This document shows, one piece after another, positions 17,897 through 27,148 of a DNA stretch of 64,000 nucleotides (the stretch's first letter is position 1; the number at the start of each line of letters is the position of its first letter). The notes below the pieces were generated by a model. The model ran no database searches and had not been told where the DNA came from. It worked only from the letters and a program-made list of their open reading frames with translations. Source of the stretch: Hyunsoonleella aestuarii (GTDB lineage Bacteria; Bacteroidota; Bacteroidia; Flavobacteriales; Flavobacteriaceae); contig NZ_VAWB01000001.1 in NCBI RefSeq assembly GCF_006148925.1, forward strand, positions 2,012,001-2,076,000, written 5' to 3'. The translations under genes and the position numbers were made by a program.

Positions 17897-18450
17897 AGTT
17901 TCCATTTAATATTGCACCCAATACTGGGTTTTTGAGTTTCAGTATTTTCTATACCGCCCAGTAAACATTCTATAGCATGTCTTAAATCTTTACCCGATAA
18001 AGGAATTCCATTACCAGGTCTTGAATCATCAAGTTGACCACGATAATTGAGTTTCAAGTTTGCGTTAAAAAGATATAAATCTGGTGTGCAAGCTGCATCA
18101 TATGCTTTTGCTATATCTTGTGTTTCATCATAAAGATAAGGAAATGGATAACCTTCAGAAACAGCATGTCTTTTCATTTTGTTCGGTCCATCTTGTGGGT
18201 AATTTTCAACATCGTTACTAGAAATTGCGATAAAAGAAATTCCTTTGGATTGATAATCGTTTGCAAGTAAAACCAATTCAGAATTTATATGAATTACAAA
18301 AGGACAGTGGTTACAAATAAACATAATAACAGTACCTTTTGAACCTTTTAAATCGTTAAGATTCAGTATTTTATCTGAAACTGTATCTTGAAGTGAAAAA
18401 TCTGGAGCAATAGTTCCTAACGGAAGCATATTTGAAGGGGTACGAGCCAT
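17893..18450 (-). CDS. Thioredoxin-fold redoxin (AhpC/TSA-like)
   Basis: Start chosen at the ATG at 18448-18450 (MARTPSNMLPLGT), the conserved N-terminus of this group; the frame continues six codons upstream. About 185 residues: PDFSLQDTVSDK opens the thioredoxin fold, MFICNHCPFVI holds a CxxC redox pair, and TPDLYLFNANLKLNYRGQLDD is typical of this subfamily. No signal peptide is visible, so it probably acts as a cytoplasmic thiol peroxidase or reductase. It is divergent from csaA, with about 46 bp between start codons, which must hold both promoters. Confidence 0.87.
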   Translation of the reverse strand: MARTPSNMLPLGTIAPDFSLQDTVSDKILNLNDLKGSKGTVIMFICNHCPFVIHINSELVLLANDYQSKGISFIAISSNDVENYPQDGPNKMKRHAVSEGYPFPYLYDETQDIAKAYDAACTPDLYLFNANLKLNYRGQLDDSRPGNGIPLSGKDLRHAIECLLGGIENTETQKPSIGCNIKWKL

Positions 18451-18496
18451 AGTCTTTATTTTTATCAAAGTTCGTTAAAATTTGTATTTTTAAAAA

Positions 18497-18832
18497 ATGG
18501 ACAGCACAATTACTTTTGAAGATTTTACCAAGGTGGATTTGCGAGTAGGAACCATTATTGAAGTTAATAATTTTCCTGAAGCTAGAAATCCGGCTTATCA
18601 ATTAACTATTGATTTCGGGGATTTAGGCATTAAGAAGTCTTCAGCTCAAATCACGAGACTTTATAAAAAAGAAGATTTGCTTCAAAGACAAATAGTTGCC
18701 GTTGTAAACTTTCCAAAAAAACAAATTGCTAAGTTTAAAAGTGAATGCTTAGTTCTGGGAGTTGTTAAGGATAAAGACGTTATTCTTTTACATCCAGAAA
18801 CAAAAGTGAAGAATGGAAGTACTGTAGCATAA
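18497..18832 (+). CDS. csaA: tRNA-binding protein CsaA
   Basis: 111 residues, a single tRNA-binding OB-fold like the C-terminal domain of methionyl-tRNA synthetase. Hallmarks are FTKVDLRVGTIIEV, a NPAYQLTIDFG strand, KKSSAQIT, and AVVNFPKKQIAKFKSECLVLG. CsaA binds tRNA and was proposed to act as an export chaperone; a physiological role in Bacteroidota is unproven. The BASS transporter starts 3 bp after its stop, so the two are probably co-transcribed. Confidence 0.92.
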   Translation: MDSTITFEDFTKVDLRVGTIIEVNNFPEARNPAYQLTIDFGDLGIKKSSAQITRLYKKEDLLQRQIVAVVNFPKKQIAKFKSECLVLGVVKDKDVILLHPETKVKNGSTVA

Positions 18833-18835
18833 CGT

Positions 18836-19726
18836 ATGCAAAATATAGATACTGCTAAAATAAATTTTGATACTACGGGGCTTTGGGTTTTAAACATAGC
18901 ATTAGCTGTTGTTATGTTTGGAGTAGCTCTCGGTATTACCTTAAATGACTTTAAAAGTTTGTTTAAGCACCCCAAGCTAGTTGTAATTGGAGTCGTTTCT
19001 CAATTTATATTACTGCCATTAGTAACCTTTGGTTTTATTGTTTTAATAAAACCGCAACCCAGCATTGCTTTAGGGATGCTATTAGTTGCGGCTTGCCCTG
19101 GTGGAAATATATCAAATTTCATGACGCATTTGGCTAAAGGGAATACTGCTCTTTCCGTTAGCTTAACTGCTTTTGCTACGTTAATTGCCATTTTCATGAC
19201 ACCGTTTAATTTTCAGATATATGGTAACCTATATGGCCCTACTGCGCAATTATTGAAAGAGGTGGCACTAAATCCTTTACAGCTTTTAGAATTGGTGTTA
19301 CTTATTTTAGGCGTGCCTTTAATATTGGGTATGATTGTAAGATATAAGTTTGAAAAACTAGCATTTAAACTTTCTAAAGTATTAAAACCTTTGTCAATTA
19401 TAGTTTTTGTGACAATAGTTGTTATTGCATTTTCAAACAATATAGATGTTTTTAATGCTTATATACATCATGTTTTGTTATTAGGGGTGTCTCATAATAT
19501 TCTTGCAATAGTTCTAGGACTAATTCTAGCAAAATTATTTAGTCTATCTTTTAAAGATCAAAAAACAATTGCCATAGAAACAGGAATACAAAATTCTGGT
19601 TTGGGGTTATTACTAATCTTTACTTTTTTTGAAGGGTTAGGAGGAATGGCCATACTAGCTGCATTTTGGGGGATTTGGCATATTATTTCTGGATTAATCT
19701 TGGCCTTTTATTGGTCTAAAAAATAA
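18836..19726 (+). CDS. Bile acid:sodium symporter family (BASS) transporter
   Basis: 296 residues with about nine or ten membrane helices. Conserved features are VAACPGGNISNFMTHLAKGNTALS (the Na+-binding crossover region) and IAIETGIQNSGLGLLL in the second repeat, both typical of the SBF/BASS fold. Members move organic anions such as bile acids, pantoate or keto acids by sodium symport; the substrate here is unknown. It begins 3 bp after csaA, and a PlsC-like acyltransferase follows. Confidence 0.9.
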   Translation: MQNIDTAKINFDTTGLWVLNIALAVVMFGVALGITLNDFKSLFKHPKLVVIGVVSQFILLPLVTFGFIVLIKPQPSIALGMLLVAACPGGNISNFMTHLAKGNTALSVSLTAFATLIAIFMTPFNFQIYGNLYGPTAQLLKEVALNPLQLLELVLLILGVPLILGMIVRYKFEKLAFKLSKVLKPLSIIVFVTIVVIAFSNNIDVFNAYIHHVLLLGVSHNILAIVLGLILAKLFSLSFKDQKTIAIETGIQNSGLGLLLIFTFFEGLGGMAILAAFWGIWHIISGLILAFYWSKK

Positions 19727-19732
19727 AAATAT

Positions 19733-20773
19733 TTGGTAGTATTGAAACGACTTTGGTTATATAGTGTAAGGGCATATTTAAAATTGGGTTTATTCTTTTA
19801 TTTTAAAAAAATACAAGTTTTTAATTTAAATAATGTTCCAAAAGATAAACCAGTTCTTTTTTTGGCGAATCATCAAAATGCGCTATTAGACCCGCTCTTA
19901 ATTGCTACCAATTGCAATCGGTTTTTATATTTTTTAACGAGAGCTGGTGTATTTAAAAAAGCTTTCATCAGTAAAATTTTTGCGAGCTTGCAAATGCTTC
20001 CCGTTTATAGAATAAGAGATGGTTGGAGTAATTTAACCAATAATACGGCTATTTTTAATAGGTGCTCCTACTTATTAAGTAAGAATGAGGCTATTTTGAT
20101 TTTTCCAGAAGGGAGCCATAATATAGTTAGAACGGTTCGTCCATTAAGTAAGGGTTTCACGCGCATTGTGTTTGATACATTGGATAAATACCCAGATACT
20201 GATTTACATTTAATACCCGTTGGATTAAATTTTATAAATTCAATGGGTTTTCCAGATAGTACTGCCATTTATTATGGAGAACCAATTCGAGCGAAAGATT
20301 TTGTTTTTAAAGACAAGAATACCAGTATAGTAAAATTGAAAACCCGAATTCAACTTGAACTTTCAAAATTAACAACCCATATACCGAGCAATCAGTATAG
20401 TTTAAATCTTGAAAAGTTAAATCAACTCAATGTCGATTTTTTAAAGCCTACTGAGGTTAATAAATGTCTGCAAAGTAATTTTCAGGATTGTAAACCAAAA
20501 CAAAAAGACAACGCTTTAGGTTTGAAACGTATTTTAAAATTTTTATTAAAGACGAACCTAATAGGTCCTTATGTTGTGTGGAGATTTAGAGTTAAGCCAA
20601 AAATAAAGGAAATTGAATTCATATCTACCTTTAGGTTTGCATTAGCCATAACATTAGTCCCATTATGGATTTTTATACTGGTTTTTACCCTAGCATATTG
20701 TTTTGGATGGACCATTGCTATGGGTTATTTGGTGGCAACAATAATTCTTGCTTTATTGGCAGTTAAAGTATAA
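19733..20773 (+). CDS. PlsC-like lysophospholipid acyltransferase
   Basis: About 346 residues with no ATG at the start: the frame begins at TTG 19733 (a second TTG at 19742 is equally possible), 6 bp after the BASS gene. The acyltransferase motifs are present: NHQNALLD (HxxxxD-type block I), RIRDGW, and FPEGSHN (block III). Two C-terminal membrane helices (about 300-345) anchor it in the inner membrane. It probably acylates lysophosphatidate or a related glycerolipid or lipoamino acid. A strong hairpin lies just beyond the stop. Confidence 0.85.
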   Translation: MVVLKRLWLYSVRAYLKLGLFFYFKKIQVFNLNNVPKDKPVLFLANHQNALLDPLLIATNCNRFLYFLTRAGVFKKAFISKIFASLQMLPVYRIRDGWSNLTNNTAIFNRCSYLLSKNEAILIFPEGSHNIVRTVRPLSKGFTRIVFDTLDKYPDTDLHLIPVGLNFINSMGFPDSTAIYYGEPIRAKDFVFKDKNTSIVKLKTRIQLELSKLTTHIPSNQYSLNLEKLNQLNVDFLKPTEVNKCLQSNFQDCKPKQKDNALGLKRILKFLLKTNLIGPYVVWRFRVKPKIKEIEFISTFRFALAITLVPLWIFILVFTLAYCFGWTIAMGYLVATIILALLAVKV

Positions 20774-20802
20774 AAAAAGCTGCAATTTTTTGTTTGCAGC
20801 TT
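20772..20802 (-). terminator. Rho-independent terminator of the DUF3276 gene (bidirectional use possible)
   Basis: The stem AAGCTGCAA (20777-20785) pairs perfectly with TTGCAGCTT (20794-20802) around an 8-base loop. On the minus strand it is followed by a run of seven Ts (A-tract 20772-20778), a textbook terminator for the minus-strand DUF3276 gene. For the plus-strand acyltransferase gene, the hairpin follows the stop codon by a few bases but lacks a good U-tract. Confidence 0.8.
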
Positions 20803-20826
20803 CATAGTATTTTTTACTAAAATTTA

Positions 20827-21210
20827 CTAAATATCATCGAAATCTATATCTGTAAAACTATCTGAAGATTTTGGAGCTTCTTCTGTAGCAGTAGGAGTTT
20901 CATCATATTCTTTTTTGAAATCTTTTTGATGACGTTCACTAATAACTTCATCACCTTTTTCACTTATGATATAGTCAGTCATTTCTGCTAAAATTTCTTT
21001 AAATTCAGCAAAGTCTTCTTTGTAAATGTATATTTTATGCTTTTTGTAGTGAAAAGATCCATCGTCGTTTGTGAACTTTTTACTTTCTGTAATTGTTAGG
21101 TAATAATCTTCAGCTTTCGTCGCTCTAACATCAAAAAAATAGGTGCGCCTTCCTGCTCTAAGTACTTTCGAAAAAATTTCCTCTCTCTCCATCATATCAT
21201 TGTTATTCAT
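20827..21210 (-). CDS. DUF3276 family PUR-alpha-like nucleic-acid-binding protein
   Basis: 127 residues, short and highly charged. EIFSKVLRAGRRTYFFDVRAT, then YYLTITESKK and HKIYIYKEDFAEFKEIL form a PUR repeat fold (beta sheet plus helix). The family is typical of Bacteroidota and related to the eukaryotic single-stranded nucleic acid binder Pur-alpha. The C-terminus is an acidic tail ending DIDFDDI. Start at Met1, Met6 or Met7. A cytoplasmic single-stranded DNA or RNA binding role is expected from the family and is not proven. It has its own terminator. Confidence 0.88.
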   Translation of the reverse strand: MNNNDMMEREEIFSKVLRAGRRTYFFDVRATKAEDYYLTITESKKFTNDDGSFHYKKHKIYIYKEDFAEFKEILAEMTDYIISEKGDEVISERHQKDFKKEYDETPTATEEAPKSSDSFTDIDFDDI

Positions 21211-21364
21211 AGTTAATTTGAATTTTATTGAATTAGCATTGTGTTCATCAAAAATCTAAAAAAAACCGAAACTAACCAACATTTTTTGAAGTTTCTTTTT
21301 TAGATACTCACTTTTATTGCATTTTATTTAATAAAGATTTAATAATTACTAGGTTTAAAAGTAA

Positions 21365-23128
21365 TTATGAAGTACCAGAAGTGTTTTCACTAAGCTGTTT
21401 CAAATAAAGATCTTTGTAATAACCAGCTATATTAACAAGGGTTTCATGCGTTCCTTCCTGAACTATTTCACCACCGTCTAATACAATTATTTTATCAGCA
21501 TTTTTGGCTGAAGACACCCGGTGACTAACTATTATGGTGGTCTTTCCTTTAGATATCTTGTTTAGGTTTTTTAAAATTTTCTCTTCGGTTTCCGTGTCAA
21601 CTGCAGACAAACAATCGTCAAACAAAAGTATTTCTGGAGACTTAATTATGGCTCTAGCAATAGATACCCGTTGTTTTTGACCACCAGATAGGGTAATGCC
21701 GCGTTCTCCTAAAACAGTGTCGTAGCCATTATTAAATTTAATAATGTTTTTATGTACTTGGGCATTTTTTGCAGCATTAATAACGTCATCTTCTGTTGCA
21801 GTCTCTTTCCCAAATTTAATATTGTTTTTTATGGTATCTGAAAATAAGAAAGCATCTTGTGGTACATAACCAATACTATCTCTTAAATTGGTTAAATTAT
21901 GCTTATTAAGACTAATATCATTAATTTTTATACTACCAGAATCAATGTCGTATAAACGTCCAATTAAATCTAGTATGGTCGATTTTCCAGAGCCAGTTTT
22001 TCCTAAAATTGCTAACGTTTCTCCTTGCTTTATACTGAAGGTTACATTTTTAAGAGCTTGAATATTCGTGTCATCATAAGTAAAAGAAACATTGTTAAAA
22101 ACAATATTTCCAGAAGCGTTTGTAGTGGCTTCTGTGGTGTTTGTTATTTCTGGTTTAATCTTCAAAAACTCATTAATACGTTTCTGCGAAGCTTCTGCTT
22201 GCTGAATTATGGATGTTACCCAGCCAACTGTGGCTACTGGCCATGTAAGCATGTTAACGTAAATAATAAATTCTGCAATGGTACCTAAACTTTCTATCTC
22301 GCCATTTATGTATTGCATACCACCTATATAAATGACGAGAAGGTTACTCGCTCCAATAAGCAAAATCATCATAGGGAAAAACCAAGCTTGTACTTTAACA
22401 AGGCTAATTTGCTTTGCTTTACTTTGAGACGCAAGCGTAATAAAATTTGACGATGTTTGCGGTTCTATGCCATAAGCTTTTATAACAGAAATTCCACTAA
22501 AAGACTCTTGTGTAAAAGTTGATAATTTAGATAGGTATTCTTGTACGATAGTACTTCGTTTATGTATTTCCTTACTCAATTTATAGATGATAACCGATAA
22601 AATTGGCAATGGTAATATCGTGTATAGGGTCAATTTAGGAGAAGCGTTAATCATGTAAATAATTACAATTACAAAAAGCGCTATAGTATTAATACTATAC
22701 ATAATGGCTGGCCCTGCATACATGCGTACACGACCAACATCCTCACTAATGCGATTCATTAAATCGCCTGTTCTGTTTTTTTTATAAAAATTTAAAGATA
22801 GCTTTTGATATTGGGCATATATCTCATTTTTTAAATCGTATTCAATATAACGAGACACATTAATAATGGTTTGCCGCATAAAAAAGGTTAGGATCGCACC
22901 AATTGCAGCTGCTCCAATTATGTATGCAATGGCTTCTGATAATTCGTATTTAAATACCTCTTTACTTATTTCTCCGCTTGAACCCCTCTCAATGGCTACA
23001 AATATTTTTTTTACGTAACGAGGAGTGAAGAGTAAAAATATTCTAGCCGCAATTGTTATAATAATGCCAACAATTAAATAGAATTTATATTTTAAAAAGT
23101 ATTTATTTAAGTGTTGTAATTCTTTCAT
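21365..23128 (-). CDS. ABC exporter half-transporter (MsbA-like, TMD-NBD fusion)
   Basis: 587 residues. The six-helix ABC_membrane domain (about 15-315) contains NRTGDLMNRISEDVGRVRM. The nucleotide-binding domain (about 340-580) has Walker A GKTGSGKST, Q-loop GYVPQDAFLF, signature LSGGQKQRVSIARA, Walker B ILLFDDCLSAVD and the switch His in IVSHRVSSA. It should work as a homodimer exporting a lipid, peptide or drug. It is monocistronic. A TATCTTTG promoter box lies 33 bases upstream of its start. Confidence 0.92.
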   Translation of the reverse strand: MKELQHLNKYFLKYKFYLIVGIIITIAARIFLLFTPRYVKKIFVAIERGSSGEISKEVFKYELSEAIAYIIGAAAIGAILTFFMRQTIINVSRYIEYDLKNEIYAQYQKLSLNFYKKNRTGDLMNRISEDVGRVRMYAGPAIMYSINTIALFVIVIIYMINASPKLTLYTILPLPILSVIIYKLSKEIHKRSTIVQEYLSKLSTFTQESFSGISVIKAYGIEPQTSSNFITLASQSKAKQISLVKVQAWFFPMMILLIGASNLLVIYIGGMQYINGEIESLGTIAEFIIYVNMLTWPVATVGWVTSIIQQAEASQKRINEFLKIKPEITNTTEATTNASGNIVFNNVSFTYDDTNIQALKNVTFSIKQGETLAILGKTGSGKSTILDLIGRLYDIDSGSIKINDISLNKHNLTNLRDSIGYVPQDAFLFSDTIKNNIKFGKETATEDDVINAAKNAQVHKNIIKFNNGYDTVLGERGITLSGGQKQRVSIARAIIKSPEILLFDDCLSAVDTETEEKILKNLNKISKGKTTIIVSHRVSSAKNADKIIVLDGGEIVQEGTHETLVNIAGYYKDLYLKQLSENTSGTS

Positions 23129-23160
23129 TAAAGTATTGGTGCATTCTAAAAATGAGTTAG

Positions 23161-23168
23161 CAAAGATA
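23161..23168 (-). promoter_or_regulatory. -7 box (TATCTTTG) of the ABC exporter gene
   Basis: On the minus strand TATCTTTG, an exact TAnnTTTG match, lies 32 bases before the ATG at 23128. No TTG was found at 17-23 bases further upstream, so only the -7 half is supported. Confidence 0.5.
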
Positions 23169-23344
23169 AGGTAATATTCGGTTATAAATATTGGTAAAGA
23201 GTCAAGGACTTGTTAAAAATAACCTAAAGTCCTGAAAGGATTAATTAAAACGATAAATTCAACAGACTTTTTTAAAATAGTATTATTTTTGCCATGTAAA
23301 TGCATCAATTAAAAGTCATTTTGTAATTTAAGTTCATTGTAATC

Positions 23345-24289
23345 ATGCTAAACAGAAGACATATTCGCGTTAAAGTAATGCAATCTATTTACGCCTTTAA
23401 AGGAAGCGAAAGTGATGATTTATCGAAAGATCAAAAGTTTTTATTGTTTAGCATTGATAATATGTACGGTTTGTACCTGCTTTTATTATCACTACTCATT
23501 GAAGTTCAAAAAAGAGCCGAAGCAGATTTACTAAAAAAACAAAATAAACATTTAGCTACTCAAGAAGACAAAAATCCCAATAAGAAGTTTGTTAATAATG
23601 AGCTCTTACAGATTATTAAAAACAATTCTTTGTTAAAAGAGCGATTTGATAATCATAAAATAACAAATTGGGACTTAGATGCAGAGTACGTAGATATCAT
23701 TTTTAAGGCGATTCTAAATTCAGATTTGTATACAGATTATATGCAAACTAGAGTATCTACCTTCAAGGAAGATAAAAATTTTGTAATTGATGTTTTTAAA
23801 GACATTGTTGCACCCAACGATAAGCTCTACGATTATTTGGAAGACAAAAATTTAACTTGGTTAGATGATTTACCAACTGTTAATACTACGATTTTAAAAA
23901 TACTCAGAAAAGCAAAATCAAACGGAAGTCAAAACACCTTTACACCTGAGCTATACAAAGACGATGAAGACAAACAATTTGCTGTCGATTTATTGAAAAA
24001 GACCTTGTTAAACGCTAATTCCTTAAACGAAGAGATTGAATTGAAAACCCAAAATTGGGATTCAGATAGAATTGCTAATGTTGATTTTGTATTACTTCAG
24101 ATGGCTATTTGCGAAATAAAAGAGTTTCCTTCAATTCCAGTAAAAGTAACGATAAATGAATATTTGGAAATTGCTAAAGAATACTCTACACCAAAGAGTA
24201 GTATTTTTATAAATGGTATTCTCGATAAACTAGTGAAGGAATATCAAAAAGACGACAAACTCAACAAAATAGGAAGAGGACTGTTGTAA
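23345..24289 (+). CDS. nusB: Transcription antitermination factor NusB (long Bacteroidota form)
   Basis: 314 residues, about twice the length of E. coli NusB. It begins MLNRRHIRVKVMQSIYAFKG, the Bacteroidota NusB start. The canonical NusB fold lies in the C-terminal part (about 185-300), with NWDSDRIANVDFVLLQMAICE and PVKVTINEYLEIAKEYSTPKSSIFINGILD. NusB with S10 (NusE) supports rRNA antitermination. A DUF1573 lipoprotein and yajC follow on the same strand after a 74-bp gap. A TATTTTTG box lies at 23284-23291. Confidence 0.92.
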   Translation: MLNRRHIRVKVMQSIYAFKGSESDDLSKDQKFLLFSIDNMYGLYLLLLSLLIEVQKRAEADLLKKQNKHLATQEDKNPNKKFVNNELLQIIKNNSLLKERFDNHKITNWDLDAEYVDIIFKAILNSDLYTDYMQTRVSTFKEDKNFVIDVFKDIVAPNDKLYDYLEDKNLTWLDDLPTVNTTILKILRKAKSNGSQNTFTPELYKDDEDKQFAVDLLKKTLLNANSLNEEIELKTQNWDSDRIANVDFVLLQMAICEIKEFPSIPVKVTINEYLEIAKEYSTPKSSIFINGILDKLVKEYQKDDKLNKIGRGLL

Positions 24290-24363
24290 TTTTGTGTTAA
24301 GAAGTAAGCAAAAAATTTTAAAACGATTAAATAATTGCTATTTTTACAAACCAAATTAAAAAA

Positions 24364-24852
24364 ATGAATATCATGAAAAAAGTATTTTTAGGATTTTCTG
24401 CATTATGCATGATCGCATTTGTGTCATGTAAAGAAGATGCGTCTAAAAAAATTGAAGAAGCTAATGTTGCACAAGCTGCCGAAAGAGATGCTGTTGCTTC
24501 TAAATTTCCAGTAATTGAGTTCGATAAGAAAGAGCATGATTTTGGTGAAATTGAGGCTAAAACACCAGTAGAAACTGTATTTAAGTATACCAATACTGGA
24601 GAAGCACCTTTAGTAATTACAGATATTAAGAGTTCTTGTGGATGTACTGTTCCTAAAGATTGGAGCAGGGAGCCATTAGCAGCTGGAGAATCTGGTGAAT
24701 TTACGGTAAAGTTTAATGGTAGTGGTACTAATAAGGTTTCTAAAACTATTACAGTAACTGCAAATACAGAAAAAGGAACAGAAACTGTTAAGATTACGGC
24801 TTTCGTTAAACCAGATCCAAATGCAGCAAAACCTGCTGCGGCACAAAGCTAA
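24364..24852 (+). CDS. DUF1573 lipoprotein
   Basis: 162 residues (or from Met4 at 24373). A lipoprotein signal ends AFVSC with the lipid-modified Cys near residue 22. The DUF1573 domain begins FDKKEHDFGEIEAKTPVETVFKYTNTG, then the SSCGCTVPKDW motif that marks the family, followed by an Ig-like strand pattern. DUF1573 proteins are abundant envelope proteins in Bacteroidota; their function is unknown. It lies 12 bp before yajC in the nusB-DUF1573-yajC order. A TATTTTTA -7-like box is at 24339-24346. Confidence 0.9.
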   Translation: MNIMKKVFLGFSALCMIAFVSCKEDASKKIEEANVAQAAERDAVASKFPVIEFDKKEHDFGEIEAKTPVETVFKYTNTGEAPLVITDIKSSCGCTVPKDWSREPLAAGESGEFTVKFNGSGTNKVSKTITVTANTEKGTETVKITAFVKPDPNAAKPAAAQS

Positions 24853-24864
24853 ATTTAAGAAAAG

Positions 24865-25152
24865 ATGGGAGAAGGAATTGGGTCTATGTTGCCCTTTATT
24901 TTAATGTTTGTAGTTGTATATTTCTTTATGATTGCACCACAAATGAAACGTGCTAAAAAAGAAAAGAAATTCGCTGCAGAATTAAAACGAGGAGATAAAG
25001 TGGTTACTAAAAGTGGTTTGCACGGTAAGGTTTCCGATTTGAACGACAAAGACAATAGTTGTGTAATAGAAACGATGGCTGGGAAATTAAAGTTTGACAA
25101 GTCTGCCATTTCTATGGAGATGAGTTCTAAACTTAATGCACCGGCAAAATAA
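24865..25152 (+). CDS. yajC: Preprotein translocase subunit YajC
   Basis: 95 residues: one N-terminal membrane helix (MLPFILMFVVVYFFMIAPQM), the conserved RAKKEKKF basic stretch, then a small cytoplasmic domain with GDKVVTKSGLHGKV. YajC associates with SecDF in the Sec holotranslocon. It lies 12 bp after the DUF1573 gene. A strong bidirectional terminator at 25181-25200 ends the transcript. Confidence 0.93.
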   Translation: MGEGIGSMLPFILMFVVVYFFMIAPQMKRAKKEKKFAAELKRGDKVVTKSGLHGKVSDLNDKDNSCVIETMAGKLKFDKSAISMEMSSKLNAPAK

Positions 25153-25176
25153 AATAGAATTGCAACAATTCTAAAT

Positions 25177-25206
25177 AAAAAAGCCTCCATTTGGAGGCTT
25201 TTTTAT
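25177..25206. terminator. Bidirectional terminator between yajC and the YdeI-like gene
   Basis: The stem AAGCCTCCA (25181-25189) pairs perfectly with TGGAGGCTT (25192-25200) around a two-base loop. It is flanked by an A-run on the left and a T-run (25199-25204) on the right, so it can end both the plus-strand yajC and the minus-strand gene. Confidence 0.85.
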
Positions 25207-25806
25207 TTAGCAATTTTTATACTTATCATTTAGCCCAACACCCTCAAGTATCATAGGAATAACTTTATCTAAACGTGTTTGTTTTGTGGCTTCACGTTTT
25301 GCAAACGCGATATAATCACAATATTCACGCTGCTTATAATTGGATAAAGCATTAAAACTTGTTTTTAATTTAGTGTTATCTTCTAAAACCTGTTGTAATT
25401 CTTTGGGAATAATCGTTTCCTTTTTTGTTCTATCTGGCTTTATTTCTTTACCAAGTCTTTGATTTTCAATAGCTTCTTTTACATAAGACAAAACAGCCTT
25501 ATTGTCGATGTCGTTTGTATTTTCAAAACGCATTTGCCGCATCGTTTTTGTTTTTCCTTCTTGTGCGTTAGCAAGTAGTTTTTGTTCGTCTTTTAAAAAC
25601 ACACCATTAAAGAACCATATACCACAGTGATTTTTAAAAGCGCCTATACTTAAAACATTTTTACCATTTAAAGAATAAACTGGTGCATTCCATTTTATAG
25701 ATTCTTCTAATTCTGTTGAGTTGATAATGTCGCGTAACGTATTGAGTGCATCTTTAAAATGCCCATGTTCTTCTATGTATTCTTCAACAGAATATACTTT
25801 TTGCAT
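25207..25806 (-). CDS. DUF1801/YdeI (OmpD-associated) family protein
   Basis: 199 residues. The N-terminal DUF1801 (YdhG-like) domain (about 10-115) contains ESIKWNAPVYSLNGKNVLSIGAF and CGIWFFNGVFL. The C-terminal YdeI/OmpD-associated helical region (about 135-195) reads KTSFNALSNYKQREYCDYIAFAKREATKQTRLDKV. The fold is known but the function is not established; some relatives are linked to stress or peptide resistance. It lies 5 bp downstream of peptidase T on the same strand, suggesting one transcript. Confidence 0.85.
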   Translation of the reverse strand: MQKVYSVEEYIEEHGHFKDALNTLRDIINSTELEESIKWNAPVYSLNGKNVLSIGAFKNHCGIWFFNGVFLKDEQKLLANAQEGKTKTMRQMRFENTNDIDNKAVLSYVKEAIENQRLGKEIKPDRTKKETIIPKELQQVLEDNTKLKTSFNALSNYKQREYCDYIAFAKREATKQTRLDKVIPMILEGVGLNDKYKNC

Positions 25807-25811
25807 AATTT

Positions 25812-27047
25812 TTAGATGGATTTCCTTGTTGCCACCAACTCAACAATCTTACATATTACTTCAACAGCTTTAACCATACTTTCTACTGGAACATATTCAT
25901 AACGTCCATGAAAGTTATGTCCCCCAGCAAAAATATTAGGACAAGGCAACCCCATATAACTGAGCTGTGAGCCGTCTGTGCCGCCTCGAATAGCTTTAAT
26001 TAAAGGCTCAATACCAAGTTGCTTCATAGCTTCTTCGGCAATATCTACAATATGCATAATAGGTTCTACCTTTTCTTTCATATTATAGTATTGGTCTTTT
26101 ATTTCTGTTTTAATAACTTCTCTTCCATATTGTGAATTGAGCTCGTTAGTTAGTTTTTGCATCACTTCTTTACGGGCTTCAAAATGTCTTTTATCGTGAT
26201 CTCTAATAATGTACTGCAAAGTTGTTTCTTCAACATCACCTGTTATAAAATGTAAATGAAAGAATCCTTCATAACCTTCAGTATGTTCCGGTGTTTCTAA
26301 TCGCGGTAAAGAGTTTATAAACTCTTGAGCTATGTACATGGAATTAATCATTTTCCCTTTAGCATAACCGGGATGCACTATTTTACCTTTAATCGTCACC
26401 ACAGCACTGGCAGCATTAAAATTTTCATATTCTAACTCTCCAATTTGGCTACCATCCATTGTGTAGGCCCAAGCAGCACCAAATTTCTCAACATCAAATT
26501 TATGTGCACCACGTCCTATTTCTTCATCCGGAGTAAAGCCTACACGTATATTACCGTGTTTAATTTCTGGGTTATTTATTAAATACTCCATAGCAGATAC
26601 AATTTCGCAGATTCCGGCCTTATCATCGGCACCTAAAAGGGTAGTGCCATCCGTTGTAATTAAAGTTTGTCCTATGTATAATCGTAAATCTTCAAAATAG
26701 TCTGGAGAAAGCACAATATTTTCTTCTTTATTTAGAAGAATATCGCCACCGTGATAGTTTTTATGAATTTGGGGTTTAACATTAGCGCCAGAAAAATCAG
26801 GAGACGTGTCAAAATGCGAAATAAAACCGATGGTAGGAACATCATAATCTACGTTGCTGGGTAAAGTTGCCATAATGTATGCATTGTCATCAATAGTTAC
26901 ATCGTGCATTCCAATAGCTTTTAACTCTTTTGCTAGTTTGTTTGCCAAGTCCCATTGCTTTGCTGTACTTGGTGTCGTATTTGAGTTTGGGTCGGACTCG
27001 GTATCTATAGTAACGTAACTGATAAATCTATCTATAATGTGCTGCAT
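25812..27047 (-). CDS. pepT: Peptidase T (tripeptide aminopeptidase, M20B)
   Basis: 411 residues, the standard length. Zinc-binding and catalytic blocks: [14 protein letters not shown] (first His and Asp), [16 protein letters not shown] (bridging Asp), [15 protein letters not shown] (catalytic Glu-Glu), [14 protein letters not shown], and [17 protein letters not shown], then a late [12 protein letters not shown]. It releases the N-terminal residue of tripeptides in the cytoplasm. It is co-oriented with the YdeI-like gene, 5 bp apart. Confidence 0.95.
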   Translation of the reverse strand: MQHIIDRFISYVTIDTESDPNSNTTPSTAKQWDLANKLAKELKAIGMHDVTIDDNAYIMATLPSNVDYDVPTIGFISHFDTSPDFSGANVKPQIHKNYHGGDILLNKEENIVLSPDYFEDLRLYIGQTLITTDGTTLLGADDKAGICEIVSAMEYLINNPEIKHGNIRVGFTPDEEIGRGAHKFDVEKFGAAWAYTMDGSQIGELEYENFNAASAVVTIKGKIVHPGYAKGKMINSMYIAQEFINSLPRLETPEHTEGYEGFFHLHFITGDVEETTLQYIIRDHDKRHFEARKEVMQKLTNELNSQYGREVIKTEIKDQYYNMKEKVEPIMHIVDIAEEAMKQLGIEPLIKAIRGGTDGSQLSYMGLPCPNIFAGGHNFHGRYEYVPVESMVKAVEVICKIVELVATRKSI

Positions 27048-27121
27048 GTTGAAGGAAATATATGCACTAAAATACTATTAATTTTCAAATAACATCCTGC
27101 TATTTTTTAAGAAATGAATGG

Positions 27122-27129
27122 TATTTTTG
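27122..27129 (+). promoter_or_regulatory. -7 box (TATTTTTG) of pyrD
   Basis: TATTTTTG is an exact TAnnTTTG match ending 19 bases before the pyrD ATG at 27149. No TTG at the usual -33 spacing is visible. Confidence 0.5.
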
Positions 27130-27148
27130 CATCACAATTTATGGCACT

